Source: Listeria immobilis
GTDB lineage: Bacteria; Bacillota; Bacilli; Lactobacillales; Listeriaceae
Assembly (NCBI RefSeq): GCF_014322765.1
Contig: NZ_JAASTZ010000016.1
Location: forward strand, 1-64,000
Reading direction: 5' to 3'
Length of the DNA: 64,000 nt
Below the pieces are notes generated by a model. It had not been told where the DNA came from. It was given only the letters and a program-made list of their open reading frames with translations, and did no database searches. Every line of letters starts with the position of its first letter. The first letter of the stretch is position 1. This document shows positions 34,306-42,764 of the stretch, in pieces. Position numbers and translations under genes: made by a program.

Positions 34306-35765
34306 AGAAACGTTATCAAATAGCAATTGATCAAAGCACATCAGGGACGAAAATTTTATTATTTCGAGCAGGGGAACTGATAGATCGTTTAGACAAAAAG
34401 CATCAACAACTTTATCCCAAAAAAGGGTGGGTAGAACAAAATCCGGAAGAAATTAGTCAAAATGTCCGCACGTTAATTGCGGACATCTTGGCAAAACACG
34501 GACTGGTTGCAGCTGAAATTGAGCGACTAGCCTTAACCAATCAACGGGAAACCATTATTGCTTGGGATAAAGAAACCGGAAAACCTCTGTATAATGCGAT
34601 TGTTTGGCAATGTGATAGAACGAAAGCGATTTGTGCTGCACTAAGAGAAGCTGGACATGAAAAACGAATTAAACAAATTACTGGACTGAAAATAGATTCT
34701 TATTTTTCTGCTCCAAAAATGAAGTGGTTACTAGAAAATGTTCCTGCGGTGAAAGAGGCCAATGAAAATAATCGATTAGCATTTGGAACGATGGATGCTT
34801 GGTTGTTATTTTCTCTGACTGACGAACGGCACTTCTACACAGATCGAACCAATGCTAGCCGTACTTTGCTTTATGATATTGAAAAGAATGATTGGTCAGA
34901 AGAGCTACTCGAACTTTTTGGTATTTCTCGCTTTCATTTACCAGAAGTGAGGCAATCGTTTGCTGCTTTTGGGAATTATCAGGGGATGGCAATTCAAAGT
35001 GTTATGGCAGATTCTGAGGCGGCACTTTATGGACAGGGCTGTAAGGACTTTGGAACGGTGAAAGCGACACTTGGAACAGGTTGCTCGGTTTTGATGCAGA
35101 CGGGAAATAAACGCCTACCTGAAAATGATACTATTTTGACCACACTTGCATGGGATGAAGCTGGCGTGAATAAATATGCGCTAGAAGGGATTATTCGTTC
35201 TTGCGGAGATACGTTAGTCTTTTTGTCCGAACAACTTGAACTATTTGATGATTATCGAATTGCTTGTAAACGAGCATTCCAACTGCCGGATAGCGGGGGA
35301 GTCGTACTAATTCCTGGGCAATTAGGTCTAGGTGCTCCTTTCTGGAATACAGATATTCAAGCTGAAATTCTCGGTTTGACTCGCGAGCATACCAAGTGGC
35401 ACATCATTCGCGCAGGTTTCACAAGTATTGCGTTTCAAATTAAGGCGGTTATCACACAAATGGAATTAATTACAGGTCATAAAATTAAGCGCTTACAAGT
35501 GGATGGCGGTTTAACGAAACAACTTGAACTTATGCAATATTTAGCAGATGTTATTAATGCAGAAGTATGTATTAGTCCAGCAGAAGAACTCTCAGCAATT
35601 GGTGTATTGCAGATTGCAGAGAAAAATCAATTAGAGAAATCCAAAATAGAAAGAATTTATCAACCAGGAATTAATCAGTTACAAGCCACGGATGAATTTA
35701 GGGAGTGGGAAACACAAGTAAAAAGCAGTATTTTAAAATTACAGAAGGTGAGGAACATTAAATGA
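34302..35765 (+). CDS. FGGY-family carbohydrate kinase (candidate apulose kinase)
   Basis: A 487-residue FGGY kinase. N-terminal phosphate-binding strand IAIDQSTSGTKILLF, substrate region GWVEQNPEEI and TNQRETIIAWDKETG, NAIVWQCDRT, and the C-terminal ATP site LGTGCSVLMQTG and LQVDGGLTKQLELMQYLADV. Overall it resembles glycerol kinase, and automatic annotation would probably call it that. The operon context, with an isomerase before and a split transketolase beside it, argues for a ketose such as apulose instead. Overlaps both neighbours by four bases. Confidence 0.82.
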   Translation: MKKRYQIAIDQSTSGTKILLFRAGELIDRLDKKHQQLYPKKGWVEQNPEEISQNVRTLIADILAKHGLVAAEIERLALTNQRETIIAWDKETGKPLYNAIVWQCDRTKAICAALREAGHEKRIKQITGLKIDSYFSAPKMKWLLENVPAVKEANENNRLAFGTMDAWLLFSLTDERHFYTDRTNASRTLLYDIEKNDWSEELLELFGISRFHLPEVRQSFAAFGNYQGMAIQSVMADSEAALYGQGCKDFGTVKATLGTGCSVLMQTGNKRLPENDTILTTLAWDEAGVNKYALEGIIRSCGDTLVFLSEQLELFDDYRIACKRAFQLPDSGGVVLIPGQLGLGAPFWNTDIQAEILGLTREHTKWHIIRAGFTSIAFQIKAVITQMELITGHKIKRLQVDGGLTKQLELMQYLADVINAEVCISPAEELSAIGVLQIAEKNQLEKSKIERIYQPGINQLQATDEFREWETQVKSSILKLQKVRNIK

Positions 35766-37618
35766 ATAATTCGGATCTTGCAAAAGAGATTGTAAAACTT
35801 GTTGGTGGAAAAGAAAATATTTTGAGTGTCATTCATTGTGTAACACGGCTACGCTTTAAGTTGCGTGATGAAAAAATTGCTGAGACAGAAAAAATTAAAA
35901 AATTAAAAGATGTGATGACAGTTGTAAAAAGTGGCGGGCAATATCAAGTGGTTATTGGCGACCATGTAAGTTATGTGTATGATGAGGTTATTCAAGTATT
36001 AGGTATTAAGCCAGATGATGCAGCTCAAGAAGAGGAAGAACCAGAGAATAAAAGTATTTTTAACAAGTTTGTTGCATTAATTTCTGGAATTTTTATGCCA
36101 GTTCTTGGTTTAATGGCAGCATCGGGTATTCTTAAAGGATTTTTAACTGCAGCAGTTACAGTAGGTTGGGTTGATACTTCGGCTGGTATTTATGAAGTTC
36201 TTTATGCAGCAAGTGATTCTTTATTCTATTTCTTGCCAATTTTTCTCGGTTTCTCAGCTGGGAAAGTATTTAAAACGAATCAATATCTTTCAGCTGCAAT
36301 TGGGGCGGCGCTTGTCTATCCAACATTAGTTGAAATGTACAATAATGGGACACATTTAACATTTTTACATATCCCTGTTATTTTGATGAATTATACAATG
36401 TCAGTTATTCCTGTTATTATAGCTATTTATTTTATGAGCAAAGTAGAGAAATTACTAGTAAGATTTATTCCAAAAAGTTTGCAATTGATTTTTATTCCAC
36501 TGTTGTTACTTTTAATTGTTGTTCCAGTGTCTTTGATTATTATTGGGCCAGTTTCAACCTATGCAAGCCAACTACTTGCTAAAGGAGCATTAGGTCTTTA
36601 CTCACTTAGTCCGATGATTGCAGGATTTTTCCTTGCTGGTATTTGGCAAGTGGCTGTTATGTTTGGGCTTCACTGGGCATTTATTCCGATTTTCATTAAC
36701 AATATTTCTGTATTAGGTTATGATCCAATTAATGCGATGCTTTATTGTACTGTTTTCGCGCAAACGGGTGCTGTTTTAGCGGTAATGCTTAAAACAAAAA
36801 ACAAAGAATTGCGCTCACTTTCTATTACAGCGACTATATCTGGATTTTTAGGAATTACAGAGCCGGCAATTTATGGTGTAAACTTACCTTATAAAAAACC
36901 ATTTATTATGGCGTGTGTTGGTTCAGCGTTTGGTGGAGCGATTGCAGGAATGAGTGCTGCAAAGATGTTTGGTGGATTTGCTTCAGGTGGGGTATTCGGG
37001 ATTCCAATGTTTATTAATCCAGAGGGGTTAGGTTGGGATTTCTGGGGCTTCTTGATTTCCCTAGTTGTAGCATTTAGTATCTCGCTTATCTTAACTTATT
37101 TCTTTGGATTTAAAGATAAAATAGAAGAACCAGTCATTCAAACAGAAAAACCAGCTATTTTAGATGAAGCAATTTATAGCCCAATTCAAGGAGAGTTAAT
37201 TGCATTAAAAGATGTAAACGATGAAGTGTTTTCAGGTGGGATTATGGGAGCGGGTGCGGCAATTATTCCAGAAAACGGAGAAATACGTGCTCCATTTGAT
37301 GGGACGGTTGTAAGTATTTTCCAAACAAAACATGCTATTGGTCTTATTTCAAAACAAGGTGTAGAGTTGTTAATTCATATCGGACTTGATACAGTAAACT
37401 TAAATGGACAATTTTTCGATATTAAAGTAACTGAATCAGATGAAGTGAAAAAAGGAGATTTACTCGGAATGTTTGATTTGGCAGCAATTCAAAAGGCTGG
37501 GTATGATGTTACAACGCCAATCATTGTTACAAATAGTGCGGCTTTAGCAGATGTTATCGTGCTAGACTTAGGAAGTAAAGTGGATAATAGTCAAAAGATT
37601 TTAGATGCAAAAGCTTAA
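35762..37618 (+). CDS. PTS beta-glucoside-type EIIBCA permease
   Basis: A 618-residue fused permease with domain order B-C-A. EIIB at residues 1-80 has the phosphorylated Cys26 in SVIHCVTRLRFKLRDE. EIIC spans about 100-450 with ten or so transmembrane segments and the family motif GFLGITEPAIYGVNLP near residue 360. EIIA at about 470-610 has the active His in LLIHIGLDTVNLNGQ. Bgl-type permeases import and phosphorylate beta-glucosides and similar disaccharides at the glucose residue. Here the cargo is likely a glucose-containing glycoside that the downstream cytoplasmic glycosidase cleaves. Energy comes from PtsI/HPr (4080-6064). ATGA overlap with the kinase. Confidence 0.93.
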   Translation: MNNSDLAKEIVKLVGGKENILSVIHCVTRLRFKLRDEKIAETEKIKKLKDVMTVVKSGGQYQVVIGDHVSYVYDEVIQVLGIKPDDAAQEEEEPENKSIFNKFVALISGIFMPVLGLMAASGILKGFLTAAVTVGWVDTSAGIYEVLYAASDSLFYFLPIFLGFSAGKVFKTNQYLSAAIGAALVYPTLVEMYNNGTHLTFLHIPVILMNYTMSVIPVIIAIYFMSKVEKLLVRFIPKSLQLIFIPLLLLLIVVPVSLIIIGPVSTYASQLLAKGALGLYSLSPMIAGFFLAGIWQVAVMFGLHWAFIPIFINNISVLGYDPINAMLYCTVFAQTGAVLAVMLKTKNKELRSLSITATISGFLGITEPAIYGVNLPYKKPFIMACVGSAFGGAIAGMSAAKMFGGFASGGVFGIPMFINPEGLGWDFWGFLISLVVAFSISLILTYFFGFKDKIEEPVIQTEKPAILDEAIYSPIQGELIALKDVNDEVFSGGIMGAGAAIIPENGEIRAPFDGTVVSIFQTKHAIGLISKQGVELLIHIGLDTVNLNGQFFDIKVTESDEVKKGDLLGMFDLAAIQKAGYDVTTPIIVTNSAALADVIVLDLGSKVDNSQKILDAKA

Positions 37619-37638
37619 GAGAGAAGGGAAGAAATAAG

Positions 37639-38904
37639 ATGTTAAAACTAAGTGCGGATAAGCGTCGGATAGAGAAAAATGAAGAACCGTTTTTCTATCT
37701 AGCTGATACAGTGTGGAGTGCATTTACGAATATTGATTTAGCGGACTGGGCTTACTATTTAAAAATTCGCAAAGAACAAGGTTTTAATGTTCTGCAAATA
37801 AATATTTTGCCGCAGTGGGATCGTAGTGTTTTAGGAGAGGTGGCAGAACCTTTTGAAGTAAAAGATGGTTATTTACATTTGCCAACTAAAAATGAAGCTT
37901 ATTTCACTCATGCGGAAAAGATGTTAGAAATGGCTGTTTCTTATGGTTTTACGCCAGCACTTGTTTTACTTTGGTGTAATTATATTCCAGAAACTTGGGC
38001 TTCCAAATTCGGCTTTTCGCCAACATTTCGTAAGGAAGATATTAAACCCTATACAGAAATGATGTTGACGCATTTTGATCGTTTTAATCCAATTTATATT
38101 ATTAGTGGGGATACAGACTTTCCAACTGAAAATGTAACTAATTACTATTTAGATGCGCTGGAAACTGTAGCGGAAAAAGCGCCACAAGCCCTGAAAGTAT
38201 TGCATATTTGCGGACGCTTAAAAGAAATTCCTGAAAAACTTCAATCACATCCAGCACTTGATTTATATTTCTACCAATCTGGTCATAATTCGGAGCATCA
38301 AGCAATGGCGTATACACTTGCGGGACATTTTAGCCAGCTTACTCCTGTTAAACCAATAATAAATTCAGAACCCTGCTATGAATTGATGGGATACAGCCGA
38401 CAAAAATATGGTCGCTTTAGTCGTGAAGATGTAAGGAAAGCAGCTTGGCAGAGCGTTTTATCAGGAGCTGTAGCAGGAATTACTTACGGTGCACATGGGG
38501 TTTGGAGTTGGCATGATGTAGGAAGTACGTTTGGCTCTAATCTTGGAGAGGGATTTGTCGCTCCGTATAATTGGCGGCAAGCTGTTCGTTTTAAAGGTGC
38601 GGACGATTATGCGTTCTTAAAATCCTTTATATTGGCAAATGATTTAACCAATTTAATGCCAGTAAATAATATTTTAAATAATACGCCAGAAATTCGTGCA
38701 GCAGAAACAGATAAATTAGTCCTAATTTATGTACCTTCTAATGTGCCGATTTATGTAAAAGGGCAATTTTTGTCTGAGGCAGATTATGCAATTGATTTAG
38801 AGCAAGGCACACAAGTGAAACTTATAAAAAAACAACATACAAATAAAACAGAAATTCAAATGACGCCATTTCTAAAAGACAGTATTTATGTAATACACAA
38901 ATAA
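37639..38904 (+). CDS. DUF4038 (GH140-like) cytoplasmic glycosidase, candidate apiosidase
   Basis: A 421-residue protein without signal peptide. The N-terminus RRIEKNEEPFFYLADTVWSAFTNIDLADWAYYLKIRKEQGFNVLQI follows the DUF4038 pattern, a TIM-barrel glycosidase family that includes GH140 apiosidases. Likely acid/base and nucleophile carboxylates lie in IISGDTDFP (near residue 155) and INSEPCYELMGY (near 250), with a conserved W-rich segment GAHGVWSWHD. A short C-terminal beta domain (from about 335) resembles the family's accessory domain. As last gene of the operon it would cleave the imported phosphorylated glycoside. The substrate is inferred, not shown. Confidence 0.72.
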   Translation: MLKLSADKRRIEKNEEPFFYLADTVWSAFTNIDLADWAYYLKIRKEQGFNVLQINILPQWDRSVLGEVAEPFEVKDGYLHLPTKNEAYFTHAEKMLEMAVSYGFTPALVLLWCNYIPETWASKFGFSPTFRKEDIKPYTEMMLTHFDRFNPIYIISGDTDFPTENVTNYYLDALETVAEKAPQALKVLHICGRLKEIPEKLQSHPALDLYFYQSGHNSEHQAMAYTLAGHFSQLTPVKPIINSEPCYELMGYSRQKYGRFSREDVRKAAWQSVLSGAVAGITYGAHGVWSWHDVGSTFGSNLGEGFVAPYNWRQAVRFKGADDYAFLKSFILANDLTNLMPVNNILNNTPEIRAAETDKLVLIYVPSNVPIYVKGQFLSEADYAIDLEQGTQVKLIKKQHTNKTEIQMTPFLKDSIYVIHK

Positions 38905-38917
38905 TCGGCACTTTTTT

Positions 38918-38963
38918 AAGCAGAACATCTTTTCATTAAATGATATAGATGTTCTGCTTTTTT
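38918..38963 (+). terminator. Intrinsic terminator of the sugar operon
   Basis: AAGCAGAACATCT (38918-38930) and AGATGTTCTGCTT (38947-38959) form a perfect 13-base stem, then TTTTT. Confidence 0.93.
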
Positions 38964-39008
38964 GATTACTAATTTGAAGAGAAATTTAAATAACAGCATA
39001 GTTACTCA

Positions 39009-39824
39009 CTATTTTGGTGTAGTTTCCCCTTTTTTCGTTTTGACTGCATGGATTTCTTTTTCGGCAATAGTTTCTTTTATAAATTTTAATTGAGCAACGA
39101 TGATAATGCTTATAATGACAAGTAAATACCAACTCGTTATTTTAGAAACATGCACTGGACGCCAAGCAATCAGTTGATCTGGATAAGCCCAAGCGCCGTA
39201 AAAGCTAGCGATGTTTTCGGCAACATATATAAAGAAAGCAATACATAAAAAAGAAAATGATAATGGCATTTTTAGTTGAGTGGAATTAACTTTAAAATAA
39301 ACATACGTCTTTCGAAAAAGTACTAAAACTAAAACAATTAACAGCCAACGAAAATCTACTATATAGTGATGTGTAAAGAAATTTGCATAAATAGCTACAC
39401 AAAGGCAAATAATCAGCCAAATATTTGGCCAGTTCGTCATTTTTAAATCAAATCTTTTCCATGCCTGACAAATATAACTAGCTATACTAGCATACATAAA
39501 ACCACTATATAACGGAACTCCTAGTATTTTTGCGAAACCTGGTTCTGGATAACTCCAAGATCCCATATGCACTTTATAGATTTCAAGCATAAGTCCGATT
39601 ACATGGAAAACCATAATTACTTTAAGTTCGTCCCAAGTTTCCAGTCTAAATTTAATTAATAGTAACTGGGTGAGAATGCAAATCAATAAAAGTAAATCAT
39701 ATCGGTCTATAAAAGGAATTTCTAGTAGTTTGGTCAGAGCAAGTGAAATAAAAATAATTCCTGGGAAAATACAACACAATGCTTGTTTGTAAGTAAACGT
39801 CCATAGTAATCGGAAAAATGCCAT
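39009..39824 (-). CDS. DUF817 family integral membrane protein
   Basis: A 271-residue protein with eight or so transmembrane helices and the segment EIYKVHMGSWSYPEPGFAKILGVPLYSGFMYA, plus a later repeat-like ASFYGAWAYPDQLIAW, both typical of DUF817 proteins. Function is unknown. A longer frame starts at 39842, but the internal ATG at 39824 is preceded by AGAAGAGG and is more likely. It reads away from the Moco island and its 3' end faces the sugar operon terminator. Confidence 0.82.
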   Translation of the reverse strand: MAFFRLLWTFTYKQALCCIFPGIIFISLALTKLLEIPFIDRYDLLLLICILTQLLLIKFRLETWDELKVIMVFHVIGLMLEIYKVHMGSWSYPEPGFAKILGVPLYSGFMYASIASYICQAWKRFDLKMTNWPNIWLIICLCVAIYANFFTHHYIVDFRWLLIVLVLVLFRKTYVYFKVNSTQLKMPLSFSFLCIAFFIYVAENIASFYGAWAYPDQLIAWRPVHVSKITSWYLLVIISIIIVAQLKFIKETIAEKEIHAVKTKKGETTPK

Positions 39825-39890
39825 AAAAAAGCCTCTTCTCATTTTTTCTCTAGTTTAACAAAAAAAGCTAAAGAAATGGATAAGAAAAGG

Positions 39891-40481
39891 TTAATTTAAG
39901 TCATCTGGAAAATTAATGTTCCGAAATGGGTGTTCATTTTCAAAAAATAAGGGACGAGAATGAAGTTTCTGTAGGAGTTTTATTACTCGATGTTCCTTAT
40001 TATGAAGTATTTCAGTGAGTGCGGGCAAGGAGTAAGGGATATTAGCGACTAAATAATGATTAGCTTGATTAGTTTGCGCATAACTATTCGGATTTGCTTC
40101 AAGGTGCGCTATTTCTTTGGTGGTTAAAAAGGGCATATCTGTAGGTAGTATGAGGAAATTAGCATGTGTATATTGATTTGCGGCAAGTGTTACTGCATAA
40201 ATACCTCCAAGCGGTCCATAATCTGAGTAAGCTGGAATGTCTGGAATAATTCGAATAGTTGATGAGGTCTGGAATAATTTTGTTAGTTCCATATAATTAG
40301 TTGAATTAGCTGAAATAAAAATCATCTCGCAAAAAGGGGTTAATTTATCCACAGTTAGTTCTACCCAAGTTTTTCCAGAAGCCTTATCTCGGAAAAAGGT
40401 TTTTGATTCGCCAAAACGGCTAGATTTACCACCAGCGAGAATAATTCCAACGTTAACTTTTTCGTTTTTCGATTTGTCCAT
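39891..40481 (-). CDS. mobA: Molybdenum cofactor guanylyltransferase MobA
   Basis: A 196-residue nucleotidyltransferase. The GTP-binding signature GIILAGGKSSRFGESK is at the N-terminus and LPTDMPFLT, with the metal-binding Asp, near residue 112. MobA attaches GMP to molybdopterin to make bis-MGD. The gene overlaps the end of modC by about 29 bases on the same strand. Two adjacent start codons exist (GTG 40484, ATG 40481); ATG is taken. There is only a weak RBS, so translation probably depends on modC. Confidence 0.87.
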   Translation of the reverse strand: MDKSKNEKVNVGIILAGGKSSRFGESKTFFRDKASGKTWVELTVDKLTPFCEMIFISANSTNYMELTKLFQTSSTIRIIPDIPAYSDYGPLGGIYAVTLAANQYTHANFLILPTDMPFLTTKEIAHLEANPNSYAQTNQANHYLVANIPYSLPALTEILHNKEHRVIKLLQKLHSRPLFFENEHPFRNINFPDDLN

Positions 40482-41115
40482 CACGCATCACCACTATTTC
40501 GTTTGTCATCATTTCTGCTTCCGAGGCATAATGTGTGACAAAAATAACTGGAATATGAAAATCTTTTGCCATTTGTCCAACTAGCCTCATGCAAATTAGT
40601 CGCGTTTCTTCATCTAGTCCATTAAAAGGTTCATCTAATAACAATAACTTTGGCTCAATTATCATAGCTCGAGCCATTGCCACTCGTTGTTTTTCCCCAC
40701 CAGAGAGTTTTTGGACGGAAGAATAAAGTAAATGTGAAATTTGCAAGTAGTCACTCATTTTCCTCACTTGTTGCTGGATTTCAAGTTGTGCTTTTTTCTT
40801 CGTTTTTTGTACTTTTAAACCAAAGGCGATATTTTCATATACATTCATATTAGGAAATAAGGCGAGATTTTGGAATAAGTAGCCAACTTTTCGTTCCGCG
40901 GCAGGAAGATGTAGGGATATCGTGGAATCATCCCATGCGGTTCCATCAAATTCAATTGTACCACCATCAATTGTTTTCAATCCGCTGACACACTGAAATA
41001 ATGTTGACTTTCCAGAACCGCTTGCACCCATCATTGCGGTAACTGGTTGTTCAAAAGCGTAGTCAATATTTAAATCATGAAAAGGAAGTTTTTTATGAAA
41101 TTGTAATCGAAGCAT
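40453..41115 (-). CDS. modC: Molybdate ABC transporter ATP-binding protein ModC
   Basis: A 220-residue ABC ATPase. Walker A is GASGSGKST, signature LSGGEKQRVAMARAM, Walker B LLLLDEPFNGLD and switch His in VIFVTHYASEAE. It is much shorter than E. coli ModC (about 350) because the C-terminal molybdate-binding (MOP/TOBE) domain is absent, so it cannot be inhibited by molybdate in that way. It is next to modB (two-base gap) and mobA. Confidence 0.88.
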   Translation of the reverse strand: MLRLQFHKKLPFHDLNIDYAFEQPVTAMMGASGSGKSTLFQCVSGLKTIDGGTIEFDGTAWDDSTISLHLPAAERKVGYLFQNLALFPNMNVYENIAFGLKVQKTKKKAQLEIQQQVRKMSDYLQISHLLYSSVQKLSGGEKQRVAMARAMIIEPKLLLLDEPFNGLDEETRLICMRLVGQMAKDFHIPVIFVTHYASEAEMMTNEIVVMRDGQIEKRKS

Positions 41116-41117
41116 AT

Positions 41118-41789
41118 TTACATCCCCCTCATTAGTTGGCTTTGGCGAATTGTAAGGATATGAATAACTAATAATGCAAAAACGCCAATAATAAGATTAA
41201 TTAAACCTAGATAAATGGCGGTACGCATATCTCCTTGTTGCACCATAAAATAAATACTAGAAGCAATCGTATCGGTTTTCCCTTCAATATAACCAGCTAC
41301 CATCAGACTCGCTCCAAATTCCCCCATAGCTCGGCAAAAACTAAGGAGCACACCTGCTAAAATAGGTTGCCAACAATTCGGTAAAATTATTTTAGTGAAA
41401 ATTTGTTTTTTATTAGCGGAAAGCGTTTCTGCTGCCCATACTAATTTATGATCAATCGATAAAAATGCTGCTTTTAAGCCCTGATACATAATTGGTAAAA
41501 TAATAATGCTCGTTGCAACAATTGCCCCACTAAGTGAAAAAATAAAACTAAAATCAAATACATTCCATAAAAAGCTGCCAATAAAGTCATTTCGCCCTAA
41601 AACATTTAATAATACAAGCCCAACCACAGTAGGCGGCAAAACAAGCGGAAGTAATATCAAAATTTCAACAAATAATTGAAAAGGCGATTTTCGTCGGGCA
41701 AAATAATAGCTAAGTGGAAGCATCGTTATAAATGCAATAAATGTAGAAATAGTGGCAATTAGTAATGTATGCCAAACAGATGTAAACAT
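41118..41789 (-). CDS. modB: Molybdate ABC transporter permease ModB
   Basis: About 223 residues with five to six transmembrane segments. The permease contact motif reads WAAETLSANKKQIFTKIILPNCW (EAA loop), followed by GFCRAMGEFGASLMVAGY-like sequence that is a strong ModB/CysT signature. The open frame extends upstream to 41924 through the intergenic region and would overlap the divergent promoter; the ATG at 41789 has a strong RBS (AGGAGG) and starts the family N-terminus. Translation continues into modC. Confidence 0.88.
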   Translation of the reverse strand: MFTSVWHTLLIATISTFIAFITMLPLSYYFARRKSPFQLFVEILILLPLVLPPTVVGLVLLNVLGRNDFIGSFLWNVFDFSFIFSLSGAIVATSIIILPIMYQGLKAAFLSIDHKLVWAAETLSANKKQIFTKIILPNCWQPILAGVLLSFCRAMGEFGASLMVAGYIEGKTDTIASSIYFMVQQGDMRTAIYLGLINLIIGVFALLVIHILTIRQSQLMRGM

Positions 41790-41825
41790 AACATTCCTCC
41801 TGATAATTCCTCTTATACTTCTATT

Positions 41826-41855
41826 ATTATTGTTCTCTCTGGTATAAATTGTCAA
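41826..41855 (-). promoter_or_regulatory. Candidate promoter of modBC-mobA
   Basis: On the minus strand TTGACA (41855-41850), an 18-base spacer and AATAAT (41831-41826), about 37 bases upstream of modB. The 107-base gap also has to hold the divergent modA promoter, which I could not place. No ModE-like operator is evident. Confidence 0.5.
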
Positions 41856-41896
41856 ACTTAAGTACAATAAATTTAGAGAAAAAAGGGGGAGGAAAG

Positions 41897-42667
41897 ATGA
41901 AAAAAATCGGATTCTTTGTAGCATGCAGCCTATTATTTTTACTTACAGCATGTGGCAGCACCCCAGAAAAGCAAGAAACAATAACCATACATATCTCGGC
42001 AGCAGCAAGTTTGAAAGACACAATAGATGAAGTGAAGCCAATCTTTGAAAAAGAGCATCCAACAATTAAATTATCTTTTGACTTTGGTGGTTCTGGTCAA
42101 ATTCGGGAACGTGTGGAAAGTGGGGCACCCATTGATGGCGTTCTATTAGCAAGTAAAAAAGATACAGACACATTAGTAAACAAAACGTTGGCTGAAAAAG
42201 AAAAGGAGTTCGCGCATAATCAACTGGTCTTAATCATACCTAAAAGGGCTAAAAAAACAGCAGATGAAAATTTAGAACGACTATTAGATAATGTGGATAA
42301 AATTGCTATTGGCGATCCGGAATCAGTCCCAGCTGGCGCCTATGCAAAACAAACGTTAGAAAACTTACACCTTTATACTGCGGAAAAAGAAAAACTAGTA
42401 TTTGCTACAGATGTCCGACAAGTACTAGCCTATGTAGAATCGGGAAACGCAGACGCGGGTTTTGTATACCAAACAGATGCTGAACTAAGTAAAAAAGTAC
42501 AAGTTAAAGCTAAAATAAATAGCAAATTTCATGAACCAATTGCATATTATAGTGCGCTTATAAGTAATTCAGAACATAAAAAAGCTACAACTACTTTTTT
42601 GGATTTTATGAATCAACAAGAAGCGCAGGAAATTCTTGAAAGATATGGATTCCAAACAGTTAACTAA
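41897..42667 (+). CDS. modA: Molybdate-binding lipoprotein ModA
   Basis: A 256-residue solute-binding lipoprotein. Signal peptide MKKIGFFVACSLLFLLTACG with lipobox LTAC (Cys19). The mature domain has the ModA pattern: ISAAASLKDTIDEVKPIFEK, LSFDFGGSGQIRERVESGAPIDGVL, IGDPESVPAGAYAKQTLENL and DVRQVLAYVESGNADAGFVYQTDA. It captures molybdate outside the membrane and delivers it to ModBC encoded divergently. An in-frame ATG at 41849 lies too far upstream; the ATG at 41897 follows GGGGGAGGAAAG. Confidence 0.92.
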   Translation: MKKIGFFVACSLLFLLTACGSTPEKQETITIHISAAASLKDTIDEVKPIFEKEHPTIKLSFDFGGSGQIRERVESGAPIDGVLLASKKDTDTLVNKTLAEKEKEFAHNQLVLIIPKRAKKTADENLERLLDNVDKIAIGDPESVPAGAYAKQTLENLHLYTAEKEKLVFATDVRQVLAYVESGNADAGFVYQTDAELSKKVQVKAKINSKFHEPIAYYSALISNSEHKKATTTFLDFMNQQEAQEILERYGFQTVN

Positions 42668-42764
42668 AGAAAAGTCGCTTTACTTTTTAAAACAAGAAAA
42701 CTCCTGTATATTGGTACTAAAGAAAACGCATACATATATATAGTTAGAAGGGAAGTGCGCCCAG

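Noticed and set aside
42668-42764. Possible Moco riboswitch upstream of moeA
   Set aside because: The gap is under 100 bases and shows none of the long helical elements of that class.
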